Below are positions 17,278 to 25,162 of a stretch of 50,547 bases of DNA, piece after piece; positions within the stretch are counted from its first letter, which is position 1; the number at the start of each line of letters is the position of its first letter. The DNA is from Angelakisella sp. Lineage in GTDB: Bacteria; Bacillota; Clostridia; Oscillospirales; Ruminococcaceae. Location: assembly GCA_020025195.1 (NCBI GenBank), contig JAHHSN010000009.1, positions 1-50,547 of the forward strand, read 5' to 3'. The position numbers and the translations under genes are program-made. Under the pieces are notes generated by a model. The model did no database searches and was not told the origin of the DNA. It saw only the letters and a list, made by a program, of their open reading frames with translations.

Positions 17278-17841
17278 ATGACCATAGAGGTTCAAATCGC
17301 CATCATCATCGCGGTGCTCATCATCATTGCTGTGACGCTGCACTTCGCGCGCGCAGTGGGGATGCAGATGCTCCTTTCGGTGCTGGTGATCGCAGGACTC
17401 GGCATTCTGGCGCACATCGTCGGAGAGGCGCTGCCCCGCCGGTGGTTTGACCCCGAAAAATTTCCCTACCGTGCCTATCCTTGGGAAAAGAACGGCAAAT
17501 TCTATGAAAAGCTCGGCGTTCGCCGCTGGAAGGATCGGATGCCGGACAAGAGCCGCTGGGTGAAGGGAACCTACACCAAGACGCTTACGAACCAAAGCAA
17601 TCCCGAGAGCCTCCGTCATCTGTTGAAGGAGACCTGCGTGGCGGAGTGCATCCACTGGATCCTGCTTCTCCTTTCGCCGGTGGTGCTCCTCTTTACCCGG
17701 GGAACGGCGGCCATCATGATTACGGTGGTCTACGCCCTCTCCAATTTCCCCTTTATCATCATCCAGCGGTATAATCGCCCGCGGCTGAGAATTTTGCTGG
17801 AGCGTCGTCTCCGCGCCAAACGGAAGGAGGAATCCGTGTGA
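17278..17841 (+). CDS. CrtO-like membrane acyltransferase
   Basis: A 187-aa membrane protein resembling the glycosyl-diaponeurosporenoate acyltransferase (CrtO) family. Two N-terminal helices are followed by the charged block RAYPWEKNGKFYEKLGV then WKDRMPD, which I take as the family signature, and two more helices end the protein. No carotenoid genes are present, so the acceptor is more likely a glycolipid, in keeping with the glycosyltransferase that overlaps its stop codon (GTGA, 4 bp). The start at ATG 17278 follows AAAGGGAG. Confidence 0.7.
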   Translation: MTIEVQIAIIIAVLIIIAVTLHFARAVGMQMLLSVLVIAGLGILAHIVGEALPRRWFDPEKFPYRAYPWEKNGKFYEKLGVRRWKDRMPDKSRWVKGTYTKTLTNQSNPESLRHLLKETCVAECIHWILLLLSPVVLLFTRGTAAIMITVVYALSNFPFIIIQRYNRPRLRILLERRLRAKRKEESV

Positions 17842-18974
17842 AGGTGCTTATCCTCAGCTGTAATACCGGCGGCGGGCACAATTCCGCCGCCCGCGCCATC
17901 CGGACCGAGCTTTTGGCACGCGGGATCGAATGTGAGATCGCAGACGCCCTCGCCTTTGGTCCCCAGTATTTTTCCGAGACGGTGAGCGGGCTTCATACCC
18001 TCGCTTACCGCTATTTCCCCACCATCTATGGTATTGGCTACCGCAAGAAAGAAAAATTCGACCCGAGCGAGCGGGTCTCTTTTGAATACAAGGTCAATTC
18101 CATCTGTGTGCCGCGTCTTTACCGCTATCTCTGCCGCAATCACTTCAATACCGTCATCACCCCGCACGTTTTCCCCGGCGAGATGATGACCCGCCTCCAT
18201 GAAAAATACCCCGCCCGTTTTAAGACCTATTTTATTGCGACGGACTACACCTGCAGTCCCTGCGTCAATGAGATCCGTCCCGACTGGTGGATCATCCCCG
18301 ATGAGCGGCTCCGCCCCGAATTTGTGGGGAAGGGCATCCCCTCGGAAAAAATAAAGGCGTTCGGCATTCCGACGGCCGCCCATTTTGAACACTCCATCCC
18401 GAAGGCGGCGGCGCGCCATGCCCTGCACCTTCCCGCCGAAGGTCCCCTTGTCCTCATCATGAGCGGGAGCATCGGCTGCGGCCCGCTGGAGTCTCTCTCC
18501 CGGCGCATCCTGCGCCATCTGCCGGAGGACGCCACGGCGGTCACCCTCTGCGGCAACAACCAGAAGCTCTATCACGAGCTTTCCTCCCTAGCCAAAAAGC
18601 GCCCGGGGCTCTGCCCGGTGCAGTTCACCGACCGCATGGATCTCTATCTCTCGGCGGCGGACGTCGTGGTGACCAAGCCCGGCGGGCTTTCCTCCACCGA
18701 GATCGCCCTCAAGGGGGTGCCGACGGTGCTGCTTTTAGCGGTGCCGGGCTGTGAGAGCCGCAACCTTGTTTTTCTCTGCCAAAACGGGATGGCGCTTGCG
18801 GCGGATACCGTCCGGGATGCGATCCGCGCGGTGCAGAAGCTGATCGGGAGCGAAGCCGCCCGAAACGCCATGCTAAAAGCGCAGGAAAGCCTTCCGCGAG
18901 GCGCGGCAAAGGCCATCTGTGATTTGGTGATTGAGGAGGCAAAACAGGACAAGGAGCCCTGCCTTCTCTCCTAA
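17838..18974 (+). CDS. MGDG synthase-like glycosyltransferase (GT28)
   Basis: A 378-aa glycosyltransferase of the monogalactosyldiacylglycerol synthase/UgtP family. The N-terminal acceptor domain has SCNTGGGHNSAA, the MGDG_synth signature. The C-terminal donor domain has IMSGSIGCG and the nucleotide-sugar loop KPGGLSSTEIALKG. It would add a hexose from a UDP-sugar to diacylglycerol at the inner membrane face. The start is GTG 17838 overlapping the previous stop, after AAGGAGG. The tight coupling suggests acylated glycolipid synthesis. Confidence 0.88.
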   Translation: MKVLILSCNTGGGHNSAARAIRTELLARGIECEIADALAFGPQYFSETVSGLHTLAYRYFPTIYGIGYRKKEKFDPSERVSFEYKVNSICVPRLYRYLCRNHFNTVITPHVFPGEMMTRLHEKYPARFKTYFIATDYTCSPCVNEIRPDWWIIPDERLRPEFVGKGIPSEKIKAFGIPTAAHFEHSIPKAAARHALHLPAEGPLVLIMSGSIGCGPLESLSRRILRHLPEDATAVTLCGNNQKLYHELSSLAKKRPGLCPVQFTDRMDLYLSAADVVVTKPGGLSSTEIALKGVPTVLLLAVPGCESRNLVFLCQNGMALAADTVRDAIRAVQKLIGSEAARNAMLKAQESLPRGAAKAICDLVIEEAKQDKEPCLLS

Positions 18975-18992
18975 AACAGAATAAAACCGGAA

Positions 18993-19029
18993 CCCCCGGA
19001 CAGAGCGCTTTCTGCCCGGGGGATTTTTA
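18993..19029. terminator. Intrinsic terminator after the glycosyltransferase
   Basis: CCCCCGG (18993-18999) pairs with CCGGGGG (19016-19022), then ATTTTTAT. On the minus strand the same stem could end the cysteine-rich operon, with a weaker T tail. Confidence 0.8.
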
Positions 19030-19081
19030 TAGCCTTGCGGGGGGAACCTCCCGGAAGGGGAAGCTCCCGCATCATTCGAAA

Positions 19082-19336
19082 TCAGCAGCCGCAGTCACAG
19101 TCACAGCCGCAGCCGCAGCGGTTGGAGTTCTGCATCGGAGAGGGATTGCCGCCGCCTCCGCCGTTGCAGCCACAGCCGCAGCCGCAGGAGCGATAAGCGG
19201 AAATGTTGGTGGCACAGCCGCCGGTCCACCACATCCAGAAGATGAGCAGGAGAATGATCCACCACCAGTCGTTGGTCTGGCAGCAGGGATTGTAGTCACA
19301 GCCGTAGTTTCTCTGATTACCACAGTTACAGCCCAT
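19082..19336 (-). CDS. Small cysteine-rich membrane protein (84 aa)
   Basis: An 84-aa protein with 16 cysteines. An N-terminal Cys/Asn section (C3, C5, C13, C18, C19) is followed by one hydrophobic segment bordered by tryptophans (WWWIILLLIFWMWW, 24-37). A Gly-rich tail ends in alternating-Cys clusters (51-57 and 74-84, CGCGCDCDCGC). There is no signal peptidase or lipobox site. AAAGGAGGT precedes the start. It resembles proteins annotated as 'chorion class high-cysteine' in clostridia, a name without a function. Metal binding or a disulfide-crosslinked coat or envelope layer are both possible. The second gene of a two-gene unit with 19402-19536. Confidence 0.75.
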   Translation of the reverse strand: MGCNCGNQRNYGCDYNPCCQTNDWWWIILLLIFWMWWTGGCATNISAYRSCGCGCGCNGGGGGNPSPMQNSNRCGCGCDCDCGC

Positions 19337-19401
19337 TATAAAAGTACCTCCTTTTAAGGTCGTTGCCGCCTTGGGACGGCTTCCTGTATTGGTTTACGCG
19401 C

Positions 19402-19536
19402 TCAGTCGCAGCAGCAGCCCTTACTGCTCAGCAGCCAGATGGCGATCAGGATGATGATCAGGGTGCAGTCATTGAGACAAAGCCCGAACAGTCCTCTGTT
19501 GCAGCAGCAGGAATTGTTATTGCAATTCTGAAACAT
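19402..19536 (-). CDS. Small cysteine-rich membrane protein (44 aa)
   Basis: A 44-aa protein with 9 cysteines: C5, C10-12, C20, C24, one hydrophobic helix (25-36) and a terminal CCCD. The plan is that of its 84-aa neighbour: Cys cluster, helix, Cys cluster. ATG 19536 is chosen because AAGGAGG (19543-19549 region, minus strand) lies just upstream; longer in-frame starts have none. It is the first gene of the minus-strand pair, 65 bp ahead of the 84-aa gene. A candidate sporulation-type promoter sits 32 bases upstream. Confidence 0.72.
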   Translation of the reverse strand: MFQNCNNNSCCCNRGLFGLCLNDCTLIIILIAIWLLSSKGCCCD

Positions 19537-19567
19537 ACTGAAAACCTCCTTTTCTTGGGGATCACCC

Positions 19568-19596
19568 CATCCTATGCCGGAGAGGACTTTTTGGTT
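19568..19596 (-). promoter_or_regulatory. Candidate sporulation-sigma (SigK/SigE-like) promoter
   Basis: On the minus strand, AACC (19596-19593), a 16-bp spacer and CATAGGATG (19576-19568). This approximates the B. subtilis SigK pattern (AC at -35, CATAnnnTA at -10), with G for the last A; CATAnnnT also suits SigE. It is a weak match, of interest because the genes behind it look like coat proteins. Confidence 0.35.
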
Positions 19597-19666
19597 CTGA
19601 CGATTAAGGCACGCGGCGCGGTCCATATTAAAAATGAGAACGACCGGGTAAAGGAGAAGGGTTTTT

Positions 19667-21970
19667 ATGTATAAATTCAGTGGATTCACCACCCGCGCGG
19701 CTTCCGCGCTCAACCACGCGGTGCTGTCGGCGGAGGAGATGGGACATACCTATATCGGCAGCGAGCATCTCCTTCTGGGACTGCTCCGAGAGGGGGGCGG
19801 CGCGGCCTACACCCTCCTCAGCCGGCGGCAGATCACCCATCGGAGAGCGGCCGAGGAGGTGGGCCTTCTGGTAGGGAGAGGCGAGCGGACGCTCCTTTCA
19901 CCCGAGGATATTTCCCCCCGCTGCCGCCGGATTATGGAGCAGGCGGTGCGCTTTGCCGCCGAGGGGGAATTTTTGCAGGCGGGAACGGAGCATCTCCTTT
20001 TAGCCATGGTGTGCGAGGGGGACTCCTACGCGGTGCGCTGTCTTAAAAAGCTGGGAGCGGATCCCCGGGACCTGGAGACCGAGATCCGGGAGACCATCCG
20101 CCGGGAGGAGAGCCTTCCCGCGCAGACGGAAAAGCAGTTTCCCCGGGGCGGCGGCAAGACCCAGAGAAGCGGAAAAAGCGTCCTTCTGGATCGCTTCGGG
20201 CGGGACCTCACCGAGCAGGCGCGCCTTGGAAAGCTGGACCCGGTCATTGGGCGGGATCGGGAGACAGAGCGGCTTTTGCAGGTGCTCACCCGCCGCACCA
20301 AAAACAACCCCTGCCTCATCGGAGAGGCTGGCGTCGGCAAGACCGCCATCGTGGAGGGGCTGGCGCGGCGCATCACCGAGGGAAAGGTACCCCAGCTTCT
20401 GAAGGAAAAGCGGGTGATCGCCCTGGATATGACGGCGATGGTGGCGGGAACCAAATACCGCGGCGACTTTGAGGAGCGCATCCGGGGCCTTCTGGAGGAG
20501 GTCAGCGCCCTTGGAGACGTCATCCTCTTTATTGATGAGCTTCACACCATCATGGGCATCGGCGCGGCGGAGGGGGCGGTGGACGCCGCCAACATCATGA
20601 AGCCCCGGCTGGCCCGGGGAGATCTTCAGGTGATTGGCGCGACCACCATTGCCGAGTACCGGCGCACCATCGAAAAGGACGCGGCACTGGCCAGACGGTT
20701 TCAGAGTGTATTGGTGGAGGAGCCGACCGAGGAGGAGACCTTTTCCATTTTGGAGGGACTGCGTCCCCACTACGAGCGCCATCACGGCATCCGCATCGGG
20801 GAGGACGCGCTGGATGCTGCGGTGCGGCTTTCGGTGCGCTATTTCCCCACGCGCTTCCTTCCCGATAAGGCAATCGACCTTCTTGACGAGGCGGCGGCAC
20901 GGCTTCATATTACGGCGGGCGGGAGAAGCGGTGTGCGGCGTCCCGTCCTCTCCCGGGAGGACATCCGCCACACGGTGACGGCGATGACCGGTATCCGTTT
21001 GGGAGAGGCCGGCGACCGGGAGGACGACCTTGCCGAGCGGCTGGAGCGGGGGGTTGCCGAGCGGGTGGTCGGGCAGAAGGAGGCGGTGGAAAAGGTAAAG
21101 CACGCCATTCTCCGCGGACGGGTGGGGCTTCGGGACCCCCGTCGCCCCATCGGGAGCTTCCTCTTTATGGGGCCATCCGGCGTCGGAAAGACCGAGCTCT
21201 GCTTTGCCCTTTCGGAGACGCTGTTCGGCAGCCGGGAAGCCCTCATCAAGCTCGATATGAGCGAATATCAGGAGCCGCACAGCATCTCCCGGCTCATCGG
21301 CGCCCCTCCCGGCTATGTCGGCTGTGAGGAGGGAGGGCTTCTCACCGAGGCGGTGCGGCGGCGCCCTATGAGCGTAGTGGTGTTTGATGAAATTGAAAAG
21401 GCGCACCCCGACCTGCACAACATCCTCCTGCAAATTTTGGAGGAGGGCAAGCTGACCGATACCTCGGGGCGGGTCTCGGTGTTCCGCAATTCCATCATTA
21501 TCCTCACCTCCAATGTGGGGGCGGAGCAGCTCCTTGGCGTCCCGCACCTCGGCTTTGGAGAAAACCTCCGCGAGGAGGGGGAGGGCGCGGCAAAGGGCGC
21601 CCTCAGAAAGCTGCTGCGTCCCGAGATCCTGGGGAGAATCGACGAAACGGTGGTCTTTCACCCCCTGGGGGAGGAGGAGCTTTTAGAGATCGCGAAGCGG
21701 CTTCTCGGAGAGGTGGGAAAGCGCCTTGCAGAGCAGGAAATCGAGGCGGAATTTTCCGAGGAGGCGGCGCGCCGTGTGGCAGAGACCTGCAAAGAACCGC
21801 GGGAGGGTGCCCGCCCCATGCGCCGCGCGGTGCGGGAGCTGATCGAAGATCCCCTCACCGAGCTGCTCCTTTCCGGGGAGCTTACCCCAGGGGAAAGTGT
21901 CCTCTGCACACTCGAGGAAGGAAAACTCCGGCTTACCCGGCGCAGCACCCCCTTTCTTTTCCCGGCGTAA
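19667..21970 (+). CDS. ClpC-like AAA+ unfoldase lacking the middle domain
   Basis: A 767-aa Hsp100 ATPase. Two Clp-N repeats (about 1-145) precede AAA-1, with Walker A GEAGVGKTA near 220 and Walker B LFIDELH. AAA-2 has GPSGVGKTE near 503 and VVFDEIE. The ClpP-docking LGF loop is near residue 628 (VPHLGFG). The roughly 40-50 residue coiled-coil M domain (UVR-like) that B. subtilis ClpC has between DEA (end of AAA-1) and AAA-2 is absent; the chain goes directly into LSREDIRHTV. It should feed substrates to ClpP, but without MecA/McsB-type control through the M domain. AAGGAG precedes ATG 19667. No ctsR/mcsAB neighbours. Confidence 0.87.
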   Translation: MYKFSGFTTRAASALNHAVLSAEEMGHTYIGSEHLLLGLLREGGGAAYTLLSRRQITHRRAAEEVGLLVGRGERTLLSPEDISPRCRRIMEQAVRFAAEGEFLQAGTEHLLLAMVCEGDSYAVRCLKKLGADPRDLETEIRETIRREESLPAQTEKQFPRGGGKTQRSGKSVLLDRFGRDLTEQARLGKLDPVIGRDRETERLLQVLTRRTKNNPCLIGEAGVGKTAIVEGLARRITEGKVPQLLKEKRVIALDMTAMVAGTKYRGDFEERIRGLLEEVSALGDVILFIDELHTIMGIGAAEGAVDAANIMKPRLARGDLQVIGATTIAEYRRTIEKDAALARRFQSVLVEEPTEEETFSILEGLRPHYERHHGIRIGEDALDAAVRLSVRYFPTRFLPDKAIDLLDEAAARLHITAGGRSGVRRPVLSREDIRHTVTAMTGIRLGEAGDREDDLAERLERGVAERVVGQKEAVEKVKHAILRGRVGLRDPRRPIGSFLFMGPSGVGKTELCFALSETLFGSREALIKLDMSEYQEPHSISRLIGAPPGYVGCEEGGLLTEAVRRRPMSVVVFDEIEKAHPDLHNILLQILEEGKLTDTSGRVSVFRNSIIILTSNVGAEQLLGVPHLGFGENLREEGEGAAKGALRKLLRPEILGRIDETVVFHPLGEEELLEIAKRLLGEVGKRLAEQEIEAEFSEEAARRVAETCKEPREGARPMRRAVRELIEDPLTELLLSGELTPGESVLCTLEEGKLRLTRRSTPFLFPA

Positions 21971-22017
21971 TGTGTCATAATAGGACAGAAATATGCTGAC
22001 GAAATGAGGAATTTCCC

Positions 22018-22401
22018 ATGAATAAAAAATACACTGTGACCCAGGCCGTTTCCGAGAAGATGACCGCGAAGGCGGTCAAGAGCGGTTCGCTCAGAGTTCT
22101 TGCCACCCCGGTGCTGACGGCGCTTCTGGAGGAGGCGGCGTGCGGCTGTCTGGAGGGACTCCTGGAGGAGGGCATGACCTCGGTCGGGACCGAGATCAGC
22201 GTTAAGCACCTTGCAGCGACCCCGGTCGGAATGACCGTTACCGCGACGGCGGAGCTTCTCTCTCTGGAGGGAAGAAAGGCAGAATTTGCCCTCCGGGCCG
22301 AGGATGAGCAGGGACTCATTGGGGAGGGAACGCATACCCGCGTGGCCGTGGCGGCGGAGCGCTTCCAGCAAAAGGCCGACGCGAAAGGAAGGGCGGTATG
22401 A
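22018..22401 (+). CDS. FlK-like acyl-CoA thioesterase (hotdog fold)
   Basis: A 127-aa single-domain hotdog protein of the fluoroacetyl-CoA thioesterase-like family. Signs are LATPVLTALLEEAA with the catalytic-helix Glu, GMTSVGTEISVKHLAATPVGM, and the closing strand GEGTHTRVAV. The family hydrolyses short acyl-CoA thioesters and is common in clostridia without a proven substrate. Its stop overlaps the ATG of the Smr gene, so the two are co-translated. Confidence 0.82.
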   Translation: MNKKYTVTQAVSEKMTAKAVKSGSLRVLATPVLTALLEEAACGCLEGLLEEGMTSVGTEISVKHLAATPVGMTVTATAELLSLEGRKAEFALRAEDEQGLIGEGTHTRVAVAAERFQQKADAKGRAV

Positions 22402-22742
22402 CGGTCAAGGTCATCAATCTGGAGGCGGGGATGCCTTCTCTGGAATTTGCTAAGATCCAGCTGCGGCAGTCACTCACGGCGGCGCGCGCCAACCGGGTGG
22501 AGGTCATTAAATTCATCCACGGCTACGGCTCCTCCGGGAGGGGCGGCGTCATCCGCGGGGAGGTGCGGCGGGAGCTTCGCAAAAGACAGGAGCAGGGCGA
22601 AATCCTCGCGGTCATCCCGGGGGAGGAGTTTTCTCCCTTTGAGGAAGTGACCCAGAAAATGCTCCTCCGGTACCCGTCGCTTTCCCGGGATAGCGATTAT
22701 CTTAAGACAAACCACGGCGTCACCCTCGCCGTTCTCCGCTGA
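22398..22742 (+). CDS. Smr domain protein (degenerate N-terminal motif)
   Basis: A 114-aa protein consisting of a Smr (small MutS-related) domain. The HGxGxG-type loop is clear (FIHGYGSSGRGGVIRGEV). The first Smr motif, usually LDLHG, reads INLEAGMPS, so the conserved Asp-His pair is lost. Smr domains nick or bind branched DNA or cleave RNA; loss of the first motif makes nuclease activity doubtful. It overlaps the thioesterase stop (ATGA) and lies 12 bp before the DUF3810 gene. Confidence 0.78.
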   Translation: MTVKVINLEAGMPSLEFAKIQLRQSLTAARANRVEVIKFIHGYGSSGRGGVIRGEVRRELRKRQEQGEILAVIPGEEFSPFEEVTQKMLLRYPSLSRDSDYLKTNHGVTLAVLR

Positions 22743-22754
22743 CAAGGGGTTCCT

Positions 22755-23915
22755 ATGAATGAGATAAACCAAAACAAACCGCAAAGGCCCTGCCGGGTGA
22801 TGGGATGGGGCGGCATCCTTACCTGCACGCTTTTCACCCTCCTCATCCCCGCGGGGCTTCTTTTTCTCCGCTACGCGCGGCTCCATCCCGACTGGACTGA
22901 GACGCATTACAGCCTTGGCTGGTACCGGGGCGCCGAGCGCTTCCTTACATCCCTCACCGGTCCCGCTCCCTTTTCGTGGATGGAGTGCTTTCTTCTGGCC
23001 TGCGGCGTGATAGCCATCCTCTTTCTCATCGGCTGGGTACGGGAAACGATTCGCCGTCGGAAGGACTGGTGGAAGATTGCCCTCAAGCGGCTCCTTATCC
23101 TCACCGCCGTCGGTTCCGGCATCTTTTTCTGGTTCGTCCTCACCGGAGAGGCCAATTACTACCGTCACCCTCTTGCCGTTCCCTTAAAGCTCACGGTGGA
23201 GCCGACCGGGAAGGAGACCCTCACCGAGCTTTGTCTGGTCCTCACCGACGAGCTGAACGCCGCCCGCGAGGGGAGAGCGGAGGACGAGAACGGTGTTTTT
23301 GTCCTCCGGGATGACTTTAATACCCTCTCAAAGAAAGCCTCCGAGGCGGTGGCGAACCTTGATACCCTCTATGGAACGGGGCTTTTCATGGCGGCGCGGG
23401 ACACAAGTCCCAAACCTATGTTTTTTTCAGAGGCCATGTCCTACCTCCGGCTGACCGGCGTCATCTTTCCCTATCTCATGGAGCCCAACATCAATGTGAA
23501 CCAGCCGCCCCACGGAATCCCCTCCACCATGTGCCATGAGCTTGCACACATCTGCGGCTATATGCGGGAGGACGAGGCCAACTTCATCGGCTATCTTGCC
23601 GCGGTGGAAAGCGGCGACCCCGATTTTGTTTACAGCGGACTGCTCCATGCCGTCCTTCATGCCACCAACCGTCTCTACCGGGTGAGCCCGGAGGACTGGA
23701 AAACGGTGAGGGTGCGGTTTTCTCCCGCGGTGGAGCGGGACCTTGCGGCGCACAGCCTCTACTGGAAAAAGTACGACACAGCGGTGGGGGAGACCTCACA
23801 AAAAATGAGCGACGCCTACCTCAAGGCGAACGACCAGCACGACGGCGTCATGAGCTACGGGCGGATGGTGGATCTCCTCATCGCCCACTACCGCGCCGGG
23901 GGGCTTATCGCCTGA
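22755..23915 (+). CDS. DUF3810 membrane protein, putative zinc metallopeptidase
   Basis: A 386-aa protein with three N-terminal membrane helices (about 17-37, 75-95, 112-130) and an extracytoplasmic domain. That domain has a zincin signature (MCHELAHICGY, HExxH) and a downstream Glu motif (REDEANFIGYLA), which defines DUF3810. The role is unknown; the motif predicts Zn-dependent proteolysis at the membrane. The start follows AAGGGG, 12 bp after the Smr stop, so it is the last gene of the thioesterase-Smr-DUF3810 run. Confidence 0.85.
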   Translation: MNEINQNKPQRPCRVMGWGGILTCTLFTLLIPAGLLFLRYARLHPDWTETHYSLGWYRGAERFLTSLTGPAPFSWMECFLLACGVIAILFLIGWVRETIRRRKDWWKIALKRLLILTAVGSGIFFWFVLTGEANYYRHPLAVPLKLTVEPTGKETLTELCLVLTDELNAAREGRAEDENGVFVLRDDFNTLSKKASEAVANLDTLYGTGLFMAARDTSPKPMFFSEAMSYLRLTGVIFPYLMEPNINVNQPPHGIPSTMCHELAHICGYMREDEANFIGYLAAVESGDPDFVYSGLLHAVLHATNRLYRVSPEDWKTVRVRFSPAVERDLAAHSLYWKKYDTAVGETSQKMSDAYLKANDQHDGVMSYGRMVDLLIAHYRAGGLIA

Positions 23916-23923
23916 GGAAAGGT

Positions 23924-23952
23924 TTGACAAGCTCTCCCGATTGGACTATAAT
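23924..23952 (+). promoter_or_regulatory. Perfect-consensus promoter of asnA
   Basis: TTGACA (23924-23929), a 17-bp spacer and TATAAT (23947-23952), matching consensus at all twelve positions. A strong constitutive promoter is expected. Confidence 0.9.
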
Positions 23953-23987
23953 TTTAGCCAGTTTTACTTGTTTAGGAGGATTTTCCC

Positions 23988-25001
23988 ATGAGCCATGTGA
24001 TTATTCCGGAAGGCTATCGCTCCTGCCTCAGTCTTTATGATACCCAGAAGGCGATCAGCCTGATCAAGCGCCTCTTTGAGGATACCCTTTGCGGCAACCT
24101 CAATTTAAGCCGTGTTTCGGCTCCTCTCTTTGTAGAGGAGTCCACCGGTCTCAATGACGACCTCTCCGGCGTGGAGCGCGCTGTTTCCTTTGACGTTCCC
24201 GACATCGGCCGGAACGCGCAGGTGGTTCATTCCCTTGCCAAATGGAAACGCATGGCTCTTTACGAATATGACTTTCACCCCGGCCAGGGGCTTTATACCG
24301 ATATGAACGCTATCCGTCGGGATGAAACCCTCGACAATCTCCATTCCATTTATGTGGATCAGTGGGATTGGGAAAAGGCGATCACCCGGGAGGAGCGAAA
24401 CGTCGAGTACTTAAAGGAGACGGTGCGCCGGATCATTGCGGCGGTCGCCTCCACCCAGCGCACCCTCCGCGCCATCTACCCGCAGCTCACCACCGTTCCC
24501 GACCTTGATGAGGAGGTCGCCTTTGTGACCACGCAGGAGCTGGAGGATCTCTACCCCGACCTCTCCGGGAAGGAGCGGGAGAACGCCTTTGTGCGGGAGC
24601 ACCACACCACCTTCCTCATGCAGATCGGCGGCAAGCTGCGCTCCGGGCGTCCCCATGACGGCCGTGCCCCCGACTATGACGACTGGACGCTCAACGGCGA
24701 TATCCTCCTCTGGAACGAGGTCCTCGGCTGTGCCTTTGAGATATCCTCCATGGGTATCCGTGTCGATTCCGAAGCACTGGATCGTCAGCTCACCCTGGCG
24801 GGCTGTGATGACCGCCGAAATTTCCCGTTCCACCGGATGCTGCTTGCGGGGAAACTCCCTCTTGCCATCGGCGGCGGTATCGGACAGTCCCGGCTCTGCA
24901 TGTTCCTCATGGGCTGTGCCCATATCGGGGAGGTGCAGGCATCGGTCTGGGATGATGAGACCAGAGAAAAATGCGCTGCGGCAGGCATCAAGCTGCTCTG
25001 A
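23988..25001 (+). CDS. asnA: Aspartate-ammonia ligase (AsnA)
   Basis: A 337-aa ammonia-dependent asparagine synthetase, with the usual length of about 330. It is related to class II aminoacyl-tRNA synthetases and makes Asn from Asp, NH3 and ATP. Signatures seen: APLFVEESTGLNDDLSG, FDVPDIG, AQVVHSLAKWKR, the VDQWDWE block, and the C-terminal motif 3 segment GGGIGQSRLCMFLM. A ribosome site (AGGAGG) precedes ATG 23988. It is monocistronic between a consensus promoter and a terminator. Confidence 0.95.
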   Translation: MSHVIIPEGYRSCLSLYDTQKAISLIKRLFEDTLCGNLNLSRVSAPLFVEESTGLNDDLSGVERAVSFDVPDIGRNAQVVHSLAKWKRMALYEYDFHPGQGLYTDMNAIRRDETLDNLHSIYVDQWDWEKAITREERNVEYLKETVRRIIAAVASTQRTLRAIYPQLTTVPDLDEEVAFVTTQELEDLYPDLSGKERENAFVREHHTTFLMQIGGKLRSGRPHDGRAPDYDDWTLNGDILLWNEVLGCAFEISSMGIRVDSEALDRQLTLAGCDDRRNFPFHRMLLAGKLPLAIGGGIGQSRLCMFLMGCAHIGEVQASVWDDETREKCAAAGIKLL

Positions 25002-25027
25002 TGCCGCGAAATAGCCTTACATAAAAA

Positions 25028-25070
25028 AAGAGCCTTCCGGCCGGCGCTGACGCTGACCGGGGGCTTTTTT
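25028..25070 (+). terminator. Intrinsic terminator of asnA
   Basis: A G/C stem (AGAGCC..CCGG with CCGG..GGGCT) ends in TTTTTT. Confidence 0.7.
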
Positions 25071-25162
25071 GCTTTCTTCCGGCCGCTTGACCGCACATAA
25101 AAACACCCGCCCTTTCTTATACTAGGGGTAGCACCTTGTGTTTATTTTAAGGAGGAACCCCG

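Noticed and set aside
25081..25125. TTGACC..TATACT as promoter for the DUF4358 gene
   Set aside because: The spacing is 25 bp, too long for sigma-A; only the -10 may be real.
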